From contig CAYSPT010000016.1 in the NCBI GenBank assembly GCA_964432985.1, positions 1 through 64,000 of the forward strand: DNA of 64,000 nucleotides, given 5' to 3'. The notes under the pieces are model-generated. The model was not told the origin of the DNA. It did no database searches and worked only from the letters and a program-made list of their open reading frames with translations. Source of the stretch: CAYSPT01 sp964432985 (lineage in GTDB: Bacteria > Muiribacteriota > CAYSPT01). Below are positions 24,382 through 31,929 of the stretch, one piece after another. The translations under genes and the position numbers were made by a program. Position 1 is the stretch's first letter. Each line of letters starts with the position of its first letter.

Positions 24382-25266
24382 TCAGCCCGTGACCATCTGA
24401 AGCAGGTTGAACAGTGCATAGAGTATGATCCCGGTTAAAAGTGGGACACAGAGCACACCCGTGACCGCCAGCACTGCGGCCATGGCCCCGTAGATAGTCT
24501 CGAAAAACATGTTTTGGTCCCGGACCAGCTCTTCCATGAGTGAAAATGACGTGATCCCGGTCCGTTCGCGCAGCGCCCTGACCGGTGCGGACGCTGTAAA
24601 CAGCCGCGCAGTACGTTCGATGCGCACCAGTATCTTTTGCTCAATCCGCTCGTGCCGTTTCAGGCATATCAGGTAGAGCAGCGTGTAGAGGCCCAACGCG
24701 CTCCAATAAAACCACCGTTCCGCTTCCGCCGCTTCGGGAAGTGACACTATGAGACACAGAAAACCAACGATAGCCAGCAGGCCGGAAACGAAGAAGAACA
24801 CGAAGAAATGTTTGAACAGGCGTTTCAGGGTGACATAGAGTTGCCGGTGGGTGACGGCGAAAAGGACCAGGTTGGGCAGTATACCTATACTGTACCCCAG
24901 CAGGAGCACCACGATGTTGTAGAGACCGGCCTTCCCGGCTGCTTTAAACGTACGGCGCACGCTGCCGAAACCCTCGTTTATCCAGAGACCCGCCACGGTA
25001 GACAGCACGAACAGTACGGGCATCCCGAAAAAAAACATCGGGCCGCCCAGCACCCGCTCCAGGGCGATGAGCGCAATAACCAGGATAATCGTGGGAACAT
25101 GACAGATGAGAAAAACGGCCGAAAACAAAAGCAATCCGAGGACGGTGAAGGTAATCCATTCGGGCAGCAGTAGACAGGCTGTACCAAAGACAACCGGCAG
25201 CCAGTCGGCGGCCAGCCGCACCCCCGTGTGCTTCGCCGGGACCTTTATGTCGGGATTTTCATTCAT
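24382..25266 (-). CDS. Polytopic membrane protein of unknown function
   Basis: A 294-residue integral membrane protein with about seven to eight hydrophobic helices: clusters near 20-70, 80-100, 115-140, 155-180, 185-200 and 260-290. A charged cytoplasmic stretch (Lys-Arg-His-Glu-Arg-Ile-Glu-Gln-Lys) precedes a long soluble segment and a final helix pair. No transporter signature, catalytic motif or repeated domain is evident to me. It is upstream of the PLD gene on the same strand, with a 163-bp space that contains no clear promoter. No strong ribosome site precedes the ATG. Confidence 0.65.
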   Translation of the reverse strand: MNENPDIKVPAKHTGVRLAADWLPVVFGTACLLLPEWITFTVLGLLLFSAVFLICHVPTIILVIALIALERVLGGPMFFFGMPVLFVLSTVAGLWINEGFGSVRRTFKAAGKAGLYNIVVLLLGYSIGILPNLVLFAVTHRQLYVTLKRLFKHFFVFFFVSGLLAIVGFLCLIVSLPEAAEAERWFYWSALGLYTLLYLICLKRHERIEQKILVRIERTARLFTASAPVRALRERTGITSFSLMEELVRDQNMFFETIYGAMAAVLAVTGVLCVPLLTGIILYALFNLLQMVTG

Positions 25267-25464
25267 CGAATAGTTATGTTACTCGTCTGTGAAGGTGAGA
25301 TACAAGGTAACGCCGCCTAAAACAGGTTTTTACTCCGGGCCATTTTTCGGCTTATCAAACCGAATAAACCAGTTGGGATGTCTTGACAGGAAGGGAGTAC
25401 ATGAACCATTATCAACAAGAGAGAAAAAACACATCATTGCTCAAATAAACTGGGTGGTACCGTA

Positions 25465-26577
25465 ATGAAGAAAACTTGTCCAGGCGGTTCCGGACAGATA
25501 AACTCACGTTTACTCAAGGCGGTGCGTGCTAGAGATACCGTCGCGGTGGAAGAACTGCTTGCTTCGGGAGCAGACATCCGGATATTTGAAAAGACCGGCG
25601 GGCTTATTTCCCGGGCGATTAATAGCGGCAGCATTGATATGGTAAGGTGCCTTATTCATCACGGAGCAACACTCAAGGGAGAGCATCTTTTCAAAGCGGT
25701 CGCGACCGGGAAGACGCCTGTTGTCAAGCTCCTTTTAGACGAAGGGCTTCCGATTGATTCCCGGGATGATGCCGGTGCTTCACCGCTGATGTATGCGGCG
25801 GCGGCGGGTTCTGTGCAGCTTGTCAATGTCCTGGTAAAGCACGGATCGGATACCGCCTTGTGTGATACCTTCGGACGCACGGCGCTCATGTATGCCGCCC
25901 GTGGTGGCAGCGGTGCCGAGGTTGTTACGATGCTTCTCGCCTGCAGAGGTGATGTCAACGCCGTGGACGGCGACGGCAACACAATCCTTATTCTGGCTGC
26001 GGGTACGGACAATCCCGTGGTAGTGAATATTCTCCTCGAGGATGGCGCTGACGTTAATATCGCCAACAATCGTGGCCGTACAGCCCTGATGGAAGGGGCC
26101 CGCAACGGGTGCCTTGCTGTCACTTCTTTGCTCCTTGAGCACGGGGCGGATGTCATGGCGAAAGACCATGGAGGAAACACCGCTTTAATGTCCGCCATCG
26201 CACGGCGCCACCGGGCTGTTGCCGATGTGCTCAAGCTGGAAATGGCACAGAGGAAGGCGGCTGAGGAACCTCCCCCCGATCCCGAAGAGGAGCAGCGGCG
26301 CTTCGAGCAGCGGGCCCGGCTCTGGGAGGAAGCCCGGCAGCAGCGGTCTTCGAAAATCCACCGCGTAGACGATTCCGAAGCAGAGAATCCGTACATCATT
26401 CTGGGATTGGATCCCGGCGCCGGAAAAAAGGAAATCAAGGCCGCCTACCGGGTTCTGATGAAGGATTGTCATCCAGACCGATTCACTACCCAGCCGCAGT
26501 GGGTGCGTGACGAAGCCGCGCGCCGCTCGAAAGAGGCAAACAAAGCCTACCGGACACTGATGAAAAAGAATGATTAA
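25465..26577 (+). CDS. Ankyrin-repeat protein with C-terminal DnaJ domain
   Basis: 370 residues, cytoplasmic. From about residue 10 to 260 there are seven or so ankyrin repeats; clear ones read Gly-Arg-Thr-Ala-Leu-Met-Tyr-Ala-Ala-Arg, Gly-Asn-Thr-Ile-Leu-Ile-Leu-Ala-Ala, Gly-Arg-Thr-Ala-Leu-Met-Glu-Gly-Ala and Gly-Asn-Thr-Ala-Leu-Met-Ser-Ala. A charged helix follows (Glu/Arg/Gln-rich, about 265-300). Residues about 310-370 form a J-domain with the His-Pro-Asp motif that stimulates DnaK ATPase. This is an unusual domain order for a bacterium. By inference the repeats bind a client and the J-domain passes it to Hsp70. A TTGACA lies at 25383 but with a weak -10. Confidence 0.88.
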   Translation: MKKTCPGGSGQINSRLLKAVRARDTVAVEELLASGADIRIFEKTGGLISRAINSGSIDMVRCLIHHGATLKGEHLFKAVATGKTPVVKLLLDEGLPIDSRDDAGASPLMYAAAAGSVQLVNVLVKHGSDTALCDTFGRTALMYAARGGSGAEVVTMLLACRGDVNAVDGDGNTILILAAGTDNPVVVNILLEDGADVNIANNRGRTALMEGARNGCLAVTSLLLEHGADVMAKDHGGNTALMSAIARRHRAVADVLKLEMAQRKAAEEPPPDPEEEQRRFEQRARLWEEARQQRSSKIHRVDDSEAENPYIILGLDPGAGKKEIKAAYRVLMKDCHPDRFTTQPQWVRDEAARRSKEANKAYRTLMKKND

Positions 26578-26588
26578 AAAACGGCGTA

Positions 26589-26663
26589 TCAGTACGGAAT
26601 CCTAATGGGTTGCCCTGGAACGTTTGTGTTAAAAACTGTATTCATCGGTCAGTACGGAATCCT
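26589..26663. repeat. Duplicated gene 3' end (60-bp offset)
   Basis: The 15-mer TCAGTACGGAATCCT occurs at 26589-26603 and 26649-26663. The second copy encodes, on the minus strand, the last codons Arg-Ile-Pro-Tyr and the stop of the gene at 26649-27776. The first is a non-coding copy 60 bp beyond the stop, in the same orientation. Confidence 0.75.
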
Positions 26664-27776
26664 CAACAGAATCGGTTGGTAGATCGCTGGCTGGATGTAA
26701 ATGGCGTAGATGGCGTCTTTGGTGTGAAAAATCTCTTTTCCCGAGTAGTATGAAACCGGCATGTCCCGGTTTACTTTCGGCAGAGCCGGGGGGGTGTACA
26801 CGACCTCTTTCTCCGCGTTCTTCAGGGTGGCAAAATTGTCGAAAACCACCCGGATGATGTCTCCCGATCCCAACTGGCAGTAAATGATGACATACTTGTT
26901 CAGGTAACGGTTGAACGACAGGGAGCACTCCCCCGCCACATCGTGGAGAAATCGTCCCGCGTCCCGCTTCAAGCATGTCCAGGATCCGTCGTCCCGCAGG
27001 TAACTATACGCGGTGTAATCTTCAATTAAGGCTGGTCGTACCCGGGTGATCTGGACCGGTATTCCGTATTCTCCGGGAGCCGCCTTGCCGTGTCCGATAA
27101 GGTAGATATACCGGTCTTTGAGCAGCACCGAGTCACCGAAGGTGGGCTGGCTCTCGTCGAACAGTAATCCCAGGCGTTTGAACTCCACCGCCTCTCCCAC
27201 TCTCCACTGCGGCGGCTTGTCCCACCGGGCCAACCCGGTACCCCGGACCACGAAAGGAAACGGTTTCAGTTCTGGATCGATGGTGATAATCATGTAGTAA
27301 AGGTAGACGGTTCCCGAGAGATTCACTCCGTCGATGGCCCAGAAGCGCCACACCGCCGGGGACTCTTCCGGATGGTTCTTGATGACCTGTACCACGCGGC
27401 CGTTTTCCTTGTAGAATGTAAAGGGAAGATCTGGAACGTTTTCCGCCCCCGGCGTCGGGGTGAACGCCAGGGAGTTGGAAAGCATGGCTGTCATGACGAC
27501 AGCTTCGTCGAAGGTGTCGTTCACCGAGACTTCTTTTTTCCAGCTTCCCAGAATGGTGTCGCCGAAGGTCCACATGGTTAGATCATCGGTCAGTGCAATC
27601 GGGGTTACACCGTCCTGCCCCAGAACGTCCACTTTGCGGTCAGGTCCCAGTATTCCCAGGTTCTCCGTAAGCCCAGCGGTCCGCCCTTCGCCGAAGCATA
27701 TTCCCGGTAGTGCATAACCGGTCAGAAGCAAGGCAGCAAGCAGGCAGCCAAAGTTAGTTGTTCTGCATGTGGTCAT
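26649..27776 (-). CDS. DUF4185-like exported protein (predicted beta-propeller)
   Basis: A 375-residue exported protein with a signal peptide (Leu-Leu-Ala-Ala-Leu-Leu-Leu-Thr-Gly...Cys-Phe-Gly). The mature part carries the DUF4185 opening pattern Leu-Gly-Gln-Asp-Gly, Trp-Thr-Phe-Gly-Asp-Thr and repeated Tyr/Phe-rich beta blades ending in Leu-Leu-Arg-Ile-Pro-Tyr. DUF4185 proteins are predicted five-bladed propellers related to glycosyl hydrolase families; activity is undemonstrated. I use ATG 27776 because the upstream extension lacks a ribosome site and would hide the signal peptide. Divergent from the 27974 gene across a 16-bp repeat array. Confidence 0.75.
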   Translation of the reverse strand: MTTCRTTNFGCLLAALLLTGYALPGICFGEGRTAGLTENLGILGPDRKVDVLGQDGVTPIALTDDLTMWTFGDTILGSWKKEVSVNDTFDEAVVMTAMLSNSLAFTPTPGAENVPDLPFTFYKENGRVVQVIKNHPEESPAVWRFWAIDGVNLSGTVYLYYMIITIDPELKPFPFVVRGTGLARWDKPPQWRVGEAVEFKRLGLLFDESQPTFGDSVLLKDRYIYLIGHGKAAPGEYGIPVQITRVRPALIEDYTAYSYLRDDGSWTCLKRDAGRFLHDVAGECSLSFNRYLNKYVIIYCQLGSGDIIRVVFDNFATLKNAEKEVVYTPPALPKVNRDMPVSYYSGKEIFHTKDAIYAIYIQPAIYQPILLRIPY

Positions 27777-27849
27777 GATGTGTTTCAGTATAGCACAATG
27801 GGATGGCGCAGTAATGTAAGGTGTCTGTTGAAATGTGTCCTCAGTCGTC

Positions 27850-27930
27850 TTATACTTAAGTAGACTTATACTCAAGTAGTTTTATACTCAAATAGCCTTG
27901 ATACTCAAGTAGCCTTGATACTTAGTATAC
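27850..27930. repeat. Five degenerate 16-17-bp tandem repeats between divergent genes
   Basis: Units start at 27850, 27866, 27882, 27898 and 27915. The core is TACT-YA-AGTA, a short palindrome, and the first three units contain TTATACT, which resembles a -10 box. The array sits 45 bp before the start at 27974 and about 75 bp before the divergent start at 27776. Copy-number change here would alter promoter spacing. Confidence 0.8.
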
Positions 27931-27973
27931 GCCCTGAGGGCGCAATTCAATAGGCGAGAAAGGACAGTCCCTG

Positions 27974-29332
27974 ATGACGTTTGGAAGAATACCAGGTGTA
28001 GTACTACGTCTAGTACTGTGTCTAGTACTGCTAATGCCCGTGCTGGTCTTTACGGTTCCAGCAGCTTTTTCACAGGATTCCTTCGGTAAAGGTTCAATGG
28101 CCACTGATGGCCCTAAGGCCACCCTCAACGTGACCGTCACCGCGGGTGACGGATCACCTCTCACAGTTCCCCTGGTCGTTACCCGGCAGGGCGAGGAGGT
28201 CGTAGACGAGGATATTACCGGAGAAAAGTCGTACCGTCTGTCTCCCGGGACCTACCGAATCGAGGTGGAATTCTCCGGACAGCGCAAAGATGAAGAGGTG
28301 TCCATCACTGAAGGGACCGCCCGGGGTGTGCTGTTTACCTTCCCTCTCTTCAGGGTGGAGTTTACGGCACTGAGCCGAAAGGGCAAACCGGTGGCCGCAA
28401 AGTACCTGGTACAGCGCCGTGACGACCGGGTAGCTATTATCAGCGGTAAGATAAAAAAGAAGGACGAGGGTGTTTCGGCTCTCTACCTGGCAGCGGGAGA
28501 GTATGTGGCGGTCATTTCCCGCGGTGGCGAGTATTATGAGATGCACTTCGAGACAGGCGGTCTCACCGTCCAGCACGTTACGGCCCGGTTTGGGTTGGCG
28601 GTCCTGTTTCTGAAAGCCCTGGTGGGGGATAAAGCCAGCAAGGCGTATTATGAAATGTACTCCTCCGCGGGACTCAAGGTACGGGCCGGCAGTGTCTACC
28701 CAGAGGGTGTCCGTGTCAACGTCGATCCGGGTGACTACGAACTCAAGGTCTACCGGCAGGCGCGGTCCGACGTGATTATAACCAGGCAATGTGATCTCAG
28801 AGCAGGTAAGGAGACGGTGGAAGAAATAAACTTTTTAGGGACTGTCCGTTTGACCAACCGCGGTATTGACGGACGTCCGCGGTGGGGCTGGTACTTCGTG
28901 CAGGATGGTTCCGGCCGTCGGGTGGACGAAGGTATCATTCCCCGTGGCGGCAAAGATGTTGTGCTCGACCCTGGGACCTATACGGTGGAAGTGTTTCCGG
29001 CGGCATACACCGGTCTTGGCGTCACTCACCAGGTAACACTTTCCCCGGGTGATATGTCCTCCCAGGAGACGGATCTCGGCGGGGCCTTGAAGATCCAGTT
29101 TTTTCACCGGCAGACTGGTGCCTCCGACGCGTATTATCGGCTTTACAGTAGTTCGAATTCCAGAAAAATACTGGAAGAAGGCCGCCTTCTCGCCGGCGAA
29201 ATCCTGTTTGCGGCGCCCCCCGGTTCCTATCAGGTTCATGTTGCCCCCAATAAAAAATCGCGGCACTGGATTAAAAAGAGCGCTAATGTCTCCAGCGGCG
29301 GCATCACTACAGTGAAGTGCGTTTATCCGTAA
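27974..29332 (+). CDS. Exported protein of repeated beta-sandwich domains
   Basis: A 452-residue protein with a signal peptide (Leu-Val-Leu-Cys-Leu-Val-Leu-Leu, cleavage near Ala-Phe-Ser-Gln), partly encoded by short tandem repeats of CTAGTACTG. The mature protein is about five repeats of roughly 80-90 residues, each ending in a Pro-Gly-x-Tyr-x-Val motif (Leu-Ser-Pro-Gly-Thr-Tyr-Arg-Ile-Glu-Val; Asp-Pro-Gly-Asp-Tyr-Glu-Leu; Asp-Pro-Gly-Thr-Tyr-Thr-Val; Pro-Pro-Gly-Ser-Tyr-Gln-Val). This is typical of carboxypeptidase-regulatory/PEGA-like folds. No catalytic residues are apparent. It is followed 10 nt later by an ABC ATPase gene, so it may be a periplasmic partner of that transporter. Confidence 0.72.
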   Translation: MTFGRIPGVVLRLVLCLVLLMPVLVFTVPAAFSQDSFGKGSMATDGPKATLNVTVTAGDGSPLTVPLVVTRQGEEVVDEDITGEKSYRLSPGTYRIEVEFSGQRKDEEVSITEGTARGVLFTFPLFRVEFTALSRKGKPVAAKYLVQRRDDRVAIISGKIKKKDEGVSALYLAAGEYVAVISRGGEYYEMHFETGGLTVQHVTARFGLAVLFLKALVGDKASKAYYEMYSSAGLKVRAGSVYPEGVRVNVDPGDYELKVYRQARSDVIITRQCDLRAGKETVEEINFLGTVRLTNRGIDGRPRWGWYFVQDGSGRRVDEGIIPRGGKDVVLDPGTYTVEVFPAAYTGLGVTHQVTLSPGDMSSQETDLGGALKIQFFHRQTGASDAYYRLYSSSNSRKILEEGRLLAGEILFAAPPGSYQVHVAPNKKSRHWIKKSANVSSGGITTVKCVYP

Positions 29333-29342
29333 AGGACCGGCC

Positions 29343-30059
29343 ATGGTTTTTGCGCGCAGAAGCACCATTACAATCCGGGAACAACCGCTGGTCAGGCTGG
29401 ACGCCGTTACCCATTGGTACGAAAAAGACCGGGAGCGGCGTGTACTTCAAGACATCACCCTCGATGTACGCGATGGAGAGTACCTGGCCGTCATGGGTCC
29501 GAGCGGGTCCGGGAAAAGCACGCTTCTTATGATTATGGGGACGCTCCTGTATCCCGCTGAAGGGCGGGTAGAGCTGTTCGGCAGCCCGGTGGCCCACTGC
29601 ACAGATGCCGAGCTTTCAGTCACGCGGGCTGACTGTCTCGGATTCGTGTTTCAGGCACACCATCTTCTGCCGGAGTTTACCGCCGTTGAAAACGTCCTGC
29701 TGCAGATGTATTCTGCTGGAATTCCCCGCACACCCGAGTGTCTCGCGCAGGCACTTGGCGTGCTGTCACGGGTAGGGCTTTCGAAAAAAACAGACTCTCT
29801 GCCCGGAAGGCTCTCCATGGGGGAGCGGCAGCGGGTCGCTCTGTCTCGGGCGGTGGCGCATCGTCCTTACCTGCTGCTCTGTGACGAACCTACCGGCAGC
29901 CTGGACGTTGAATCAGGCAGCCGTGTTCTTGACATTATCGATGAACTGAGGAGCGACACGGTCCGGGGAGTGGTCGTGGTCACACACAACCCTTCAGTGG
30001 CTGAACGAGCTGACCGGATCATTACCCTGGTTGACGGCCAATTGCAGGGTCAGGCTTGA
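29343..30059 (+). CDS. ABC transporter ATPase, LolD/MacB type, without adjacent permease
   Basis: A 238-residue ATPase with Walker A MGPSGSGKST, Q-loop Gln-Ala-His-His, Walker B LLLCDEPTGSLD and the switch His in VVTHN. The signature is LSMGERQRVALSRAV, where Met replaces the second residue of the usual LSGGE/LSxGQ; this is tolerated in the family. No permease follows. The nearest unpaired one is at 10587-11795. It overlaps no neighbour but is only 10 nt from the beta-repeat gene, which implies co-transcription. Confidence 0.88.
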   Translation: MVFARRSTITIREQPLVRLDAVTHWYEKDRERRVLQDITLDVRDGEYLAVMGPSGSGKSTLLMIMGTLLYPAEGRVELFGSPVAHCTDAELSVTRADCLGFVFQAHHLLPEFTAVENVLLQMYSAGIPRTPECLAQALGVLSRVGLSKKTDSLPGRLSMGERQRVALSRAVAHRPYLLLCDEPTGSLDVESGSRVLDIIDELRSDTVRGVVVVTHNPSVAERADRIITLVDGQLQGQA

Positions 30060-30195
30060 CTTTTTTACATTTGCGGTTTGCAGCACTCATTTACTTTACT
30101 TTGGCATCGCTACGAGGGCATCTTTCTGTAGGATTTCTACAAACAAACACCTGCGTAAAAATGACAATAAATAAAACTGAGTTTTCTGAGACCTA

Positions 30196-30204
30196 TGGTA
30201 TAAT
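30196..30204 (+). promoter_or_regulatory. Extended -10 promoter upstream of ftsZ
   Basis: TGGTATAAT, a perfect -10 with the extended TG dinucleotide, lies in A/T-rich DNA 91 bp before ftsZ. The -35 region is weak, as is common for extended -10 promoters. Confidence 0.5.
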
Positions 30205-30294
30205 GGCGAAACTGTAAGGCTAATCAACTTTTAGCTAATCTGTTTGTAATGGTATTCATAATAACAATATATAAAACGCGGGAGTGATTTACTT

Positions 30295-31341
30295 ATGTTC
30301 ACCAGCGCTCCGTCCCCATATGGGGTGGACATCAGAATCGTAGGGTTGGGATCTAGTGGAAGTAATGTCCTGGACAGGATGATAGACTCCGGTTTGACCG
30401 ATGTAGAGTACATCGCTATCAATACAGATTCTCAGGCGTTGTCTACGTCAAAAGCAAAAATGAAAATACATATCGGAGAGAAAATTACCCGGGGACTTGG
30501 CTCGGGTGGGGATCCCAAGCGGGGTCTGGATTCGCTCGAACAGGACAAGGAAAAAATTACCTCTGCCCTGGAGGATGCCGACCTGGTATTCATCACCACC
30601 GGTCTCGGTGGTGGAACCGGCACCGGATGCGCCGCTCGTATAGCGGAGATCTCCCGCACGCTGGGCGCTCTGGCGGTTGGTATTGTCACCAAACCTTTTT
30701 CTTTCGAGGGCAAAAAGAGAATGCGCAACGCCGTGGAAGGGCTGCACCACCTGCGCGACAAGGCCGACACCGTGATTTCCATTCCCAACGACCGTCTGCT
30801 CGAAGTGACGGAAGCCCGCACGACTCTTATCGATGCCTTCAAAATCGCCGACAACATACTGCGGTACGGTATTCAGGGAATCATTGATTTGATTGTTGCT
30901 CCCGGACTGATCAACCTCGATTTCGCCGATGTTCGTACCGTGCTCAACGATGGCGGCAATGCCATGCTCGGAATGGGACGGTCTGATTCATCGGATGACC
31001 GGGCCTTACGGGCTACCGAGGAGGCGCTGGAAAGTCCGCTTCTCGAGTACCCGGTGGAGGGTGCCAGACGGGCATTGATCAACATTACCGGCGGAGTGAA
31101 CATGAGTCTCCCCGAGATTGACCGGGCGTGCAAGCGCATTACCTCGGTGCTGGATCCTGATGCGAATATAATTTTCGGAGCGCTCATCGATGAAAACGCC
31201 GGTGACGAGTTCAGGGTGACCATCGTGGCCACCGGTCTGGGAGTAGAAGCCAAAGGCCTCAACACCGTTCCGGAACGCAAGGTGGTCAACGCCTCCTCCG
31301 ATTCCATCGATATTCCGGCGTTCCTGAGACGGAGACGCTGA
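30295..31341 (+). CDS. ftsZ: Cell division protein FtsZ
   Basis: The tubulin-like GTPase that forms the division ring. 348 residues with the GTP-binding loop GLGGGTGTG, T7 Asn-Leu-Asp-Phe-Ala-Asp-Val-Arg (catalytic Asp residues), and a very short linker to the conserved C-terminal peptide Asp-Ile-Pro-Ala-Phe-Leu-Arg-Arg-Arg, which binds FtsA/ZipA-like anchors. The first nucleotide loop reads Gly-Leu-Gly-Ser-Ser-Gly-Ser-Asn instead of the usual Gly-Val-Gly-Gly-Gly-Gly-Gly-Asn. No ftsA, ftsQ or mur genes surround it, so it is outside a dcw cluster. Its own promoter lies at 30196-30204. Confidence 0.96.
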   Translation: MFTSAPSPYGVDIRIVGLGSSGSNVLDRMIDSGLTDVEYIAINTDSQALSTSKAKMKIHIGEKITRGLGSGGDPKRGLDSLEQDKEKITSALEDADLVFITTGLGGGTGTGCAARIAEISRTLGALAVGIVTKPFSFEGKKRMRNAVEGLHHLRDKADTVISIPNDRLLEVTEARTTLIDAFKIADNILRYGIQGIIDLIVAPGLINLDFADVRTVLNDGGNAMLGMGRSDSSDDRALRATEEALESPLLEYPVEGARRALINITGGVNMSLPEIDRACKRITSVLDPDANIIFGALIDENAGDEFRVTIVATGLGVEAKGLNTVPERKVVNASSDSIDIPAFLRRRR

Positions 31342-31352
31342 ACGGGAATTTG

Positions 31353-31410
31353 CCCCGAAAAATGCAGTAGATTTTCTATTGCGGCAATGAGATAGCCGCA
31401 TTTTCCGGGG
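31353..31410. repeat. Hairpin after ftsZ
   Basis: CCCCGAAAAATGC (31353-31365) pairs with GCATTTTCCGGGG (31398-31410) with one mismatch, and a second stem (TGCGGC/GCCGCA) lies inside. It may terminate ftsZ or be a REP-like element. There is no T-run. Confidence 0.4.
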
Positions 31411-31443
31411 TGGCAATAAGGGACATCCGGATTTCCCCGGTAG

Positions 31444-31812
31444 ATGGAGAACCGGCAGGAAATGTCTTTACATTCCACTATCTTTGACGAAGGCTCCGTC
31501 CGGGTTGTCGAGATCTACGGCGATCTGGTTGCTGAGGAGACCGAAAACCTGCGAGCTATCTTGGAAGACCTGATTGCGGATGGATGCTGCCGGGTGGTGC
31601 TCGATCTGAGCCGGGTCGACTTCATGTGCAGTTTTACCCTGGGCGTACTGGTAACCATGCTGAAGAAAACCCGGGAGCAGGGCGGGGATATGAAACTGGC
31701 CGGCCTCAACAGCTGGCTGAGGAACCTTCTGAAAATAGCCCAGGTGGCAAAGATTATCGATATATACGACACCTCCACCGAGGCTGTGAAAGCCTTCGCG
31801 ACTCACGCCTGA
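31444..31812 (+). CDS. STAS-domain protein, anti-sigma factor antagonist-like
   Basis: 122 residues forming one STAS domain of the SpoIIAA/RsbV type. The strand-helix pattern is complete. The phosphorylatable Ser lies in Asp-Phe-Met-Cys-Ser-Phe-Thr-Leu-Gly, where families normally have Asp-Ser-Ser-Gly. Such proteins bind a serine-kinase anti-sigma factor when dephosphorylated. No RsbW-like kinase or PP2C phosphatase is in the window. A second ATG at 31462 is close to CAGGA, so the start is uncertain. Position next to ftsZ may be coincidence. Confidence 0.82.
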   Translation: MENRQEMSLHSTIFDEGSVRVVEIYGDLVAEETENLRAILEDLIADGCCRVVLDLSRVDFMCSFTLGVLVTMLKKTREQGGDMKLAGLNSWLRNLLKIAQVAKIIDIYDTSTEAVKAFATHA

Positions 31813-31929
31813 CAGGATTCGCGGTGCTCAACTCTTTTGCTTTTTTACCATGAGGCCATTCATTCGCTTCACTGTTGCTTCGCAAAACGTTCGTTCATCA
31901 GAGCTTTGTCTTATGCAAACCTGAACTTT

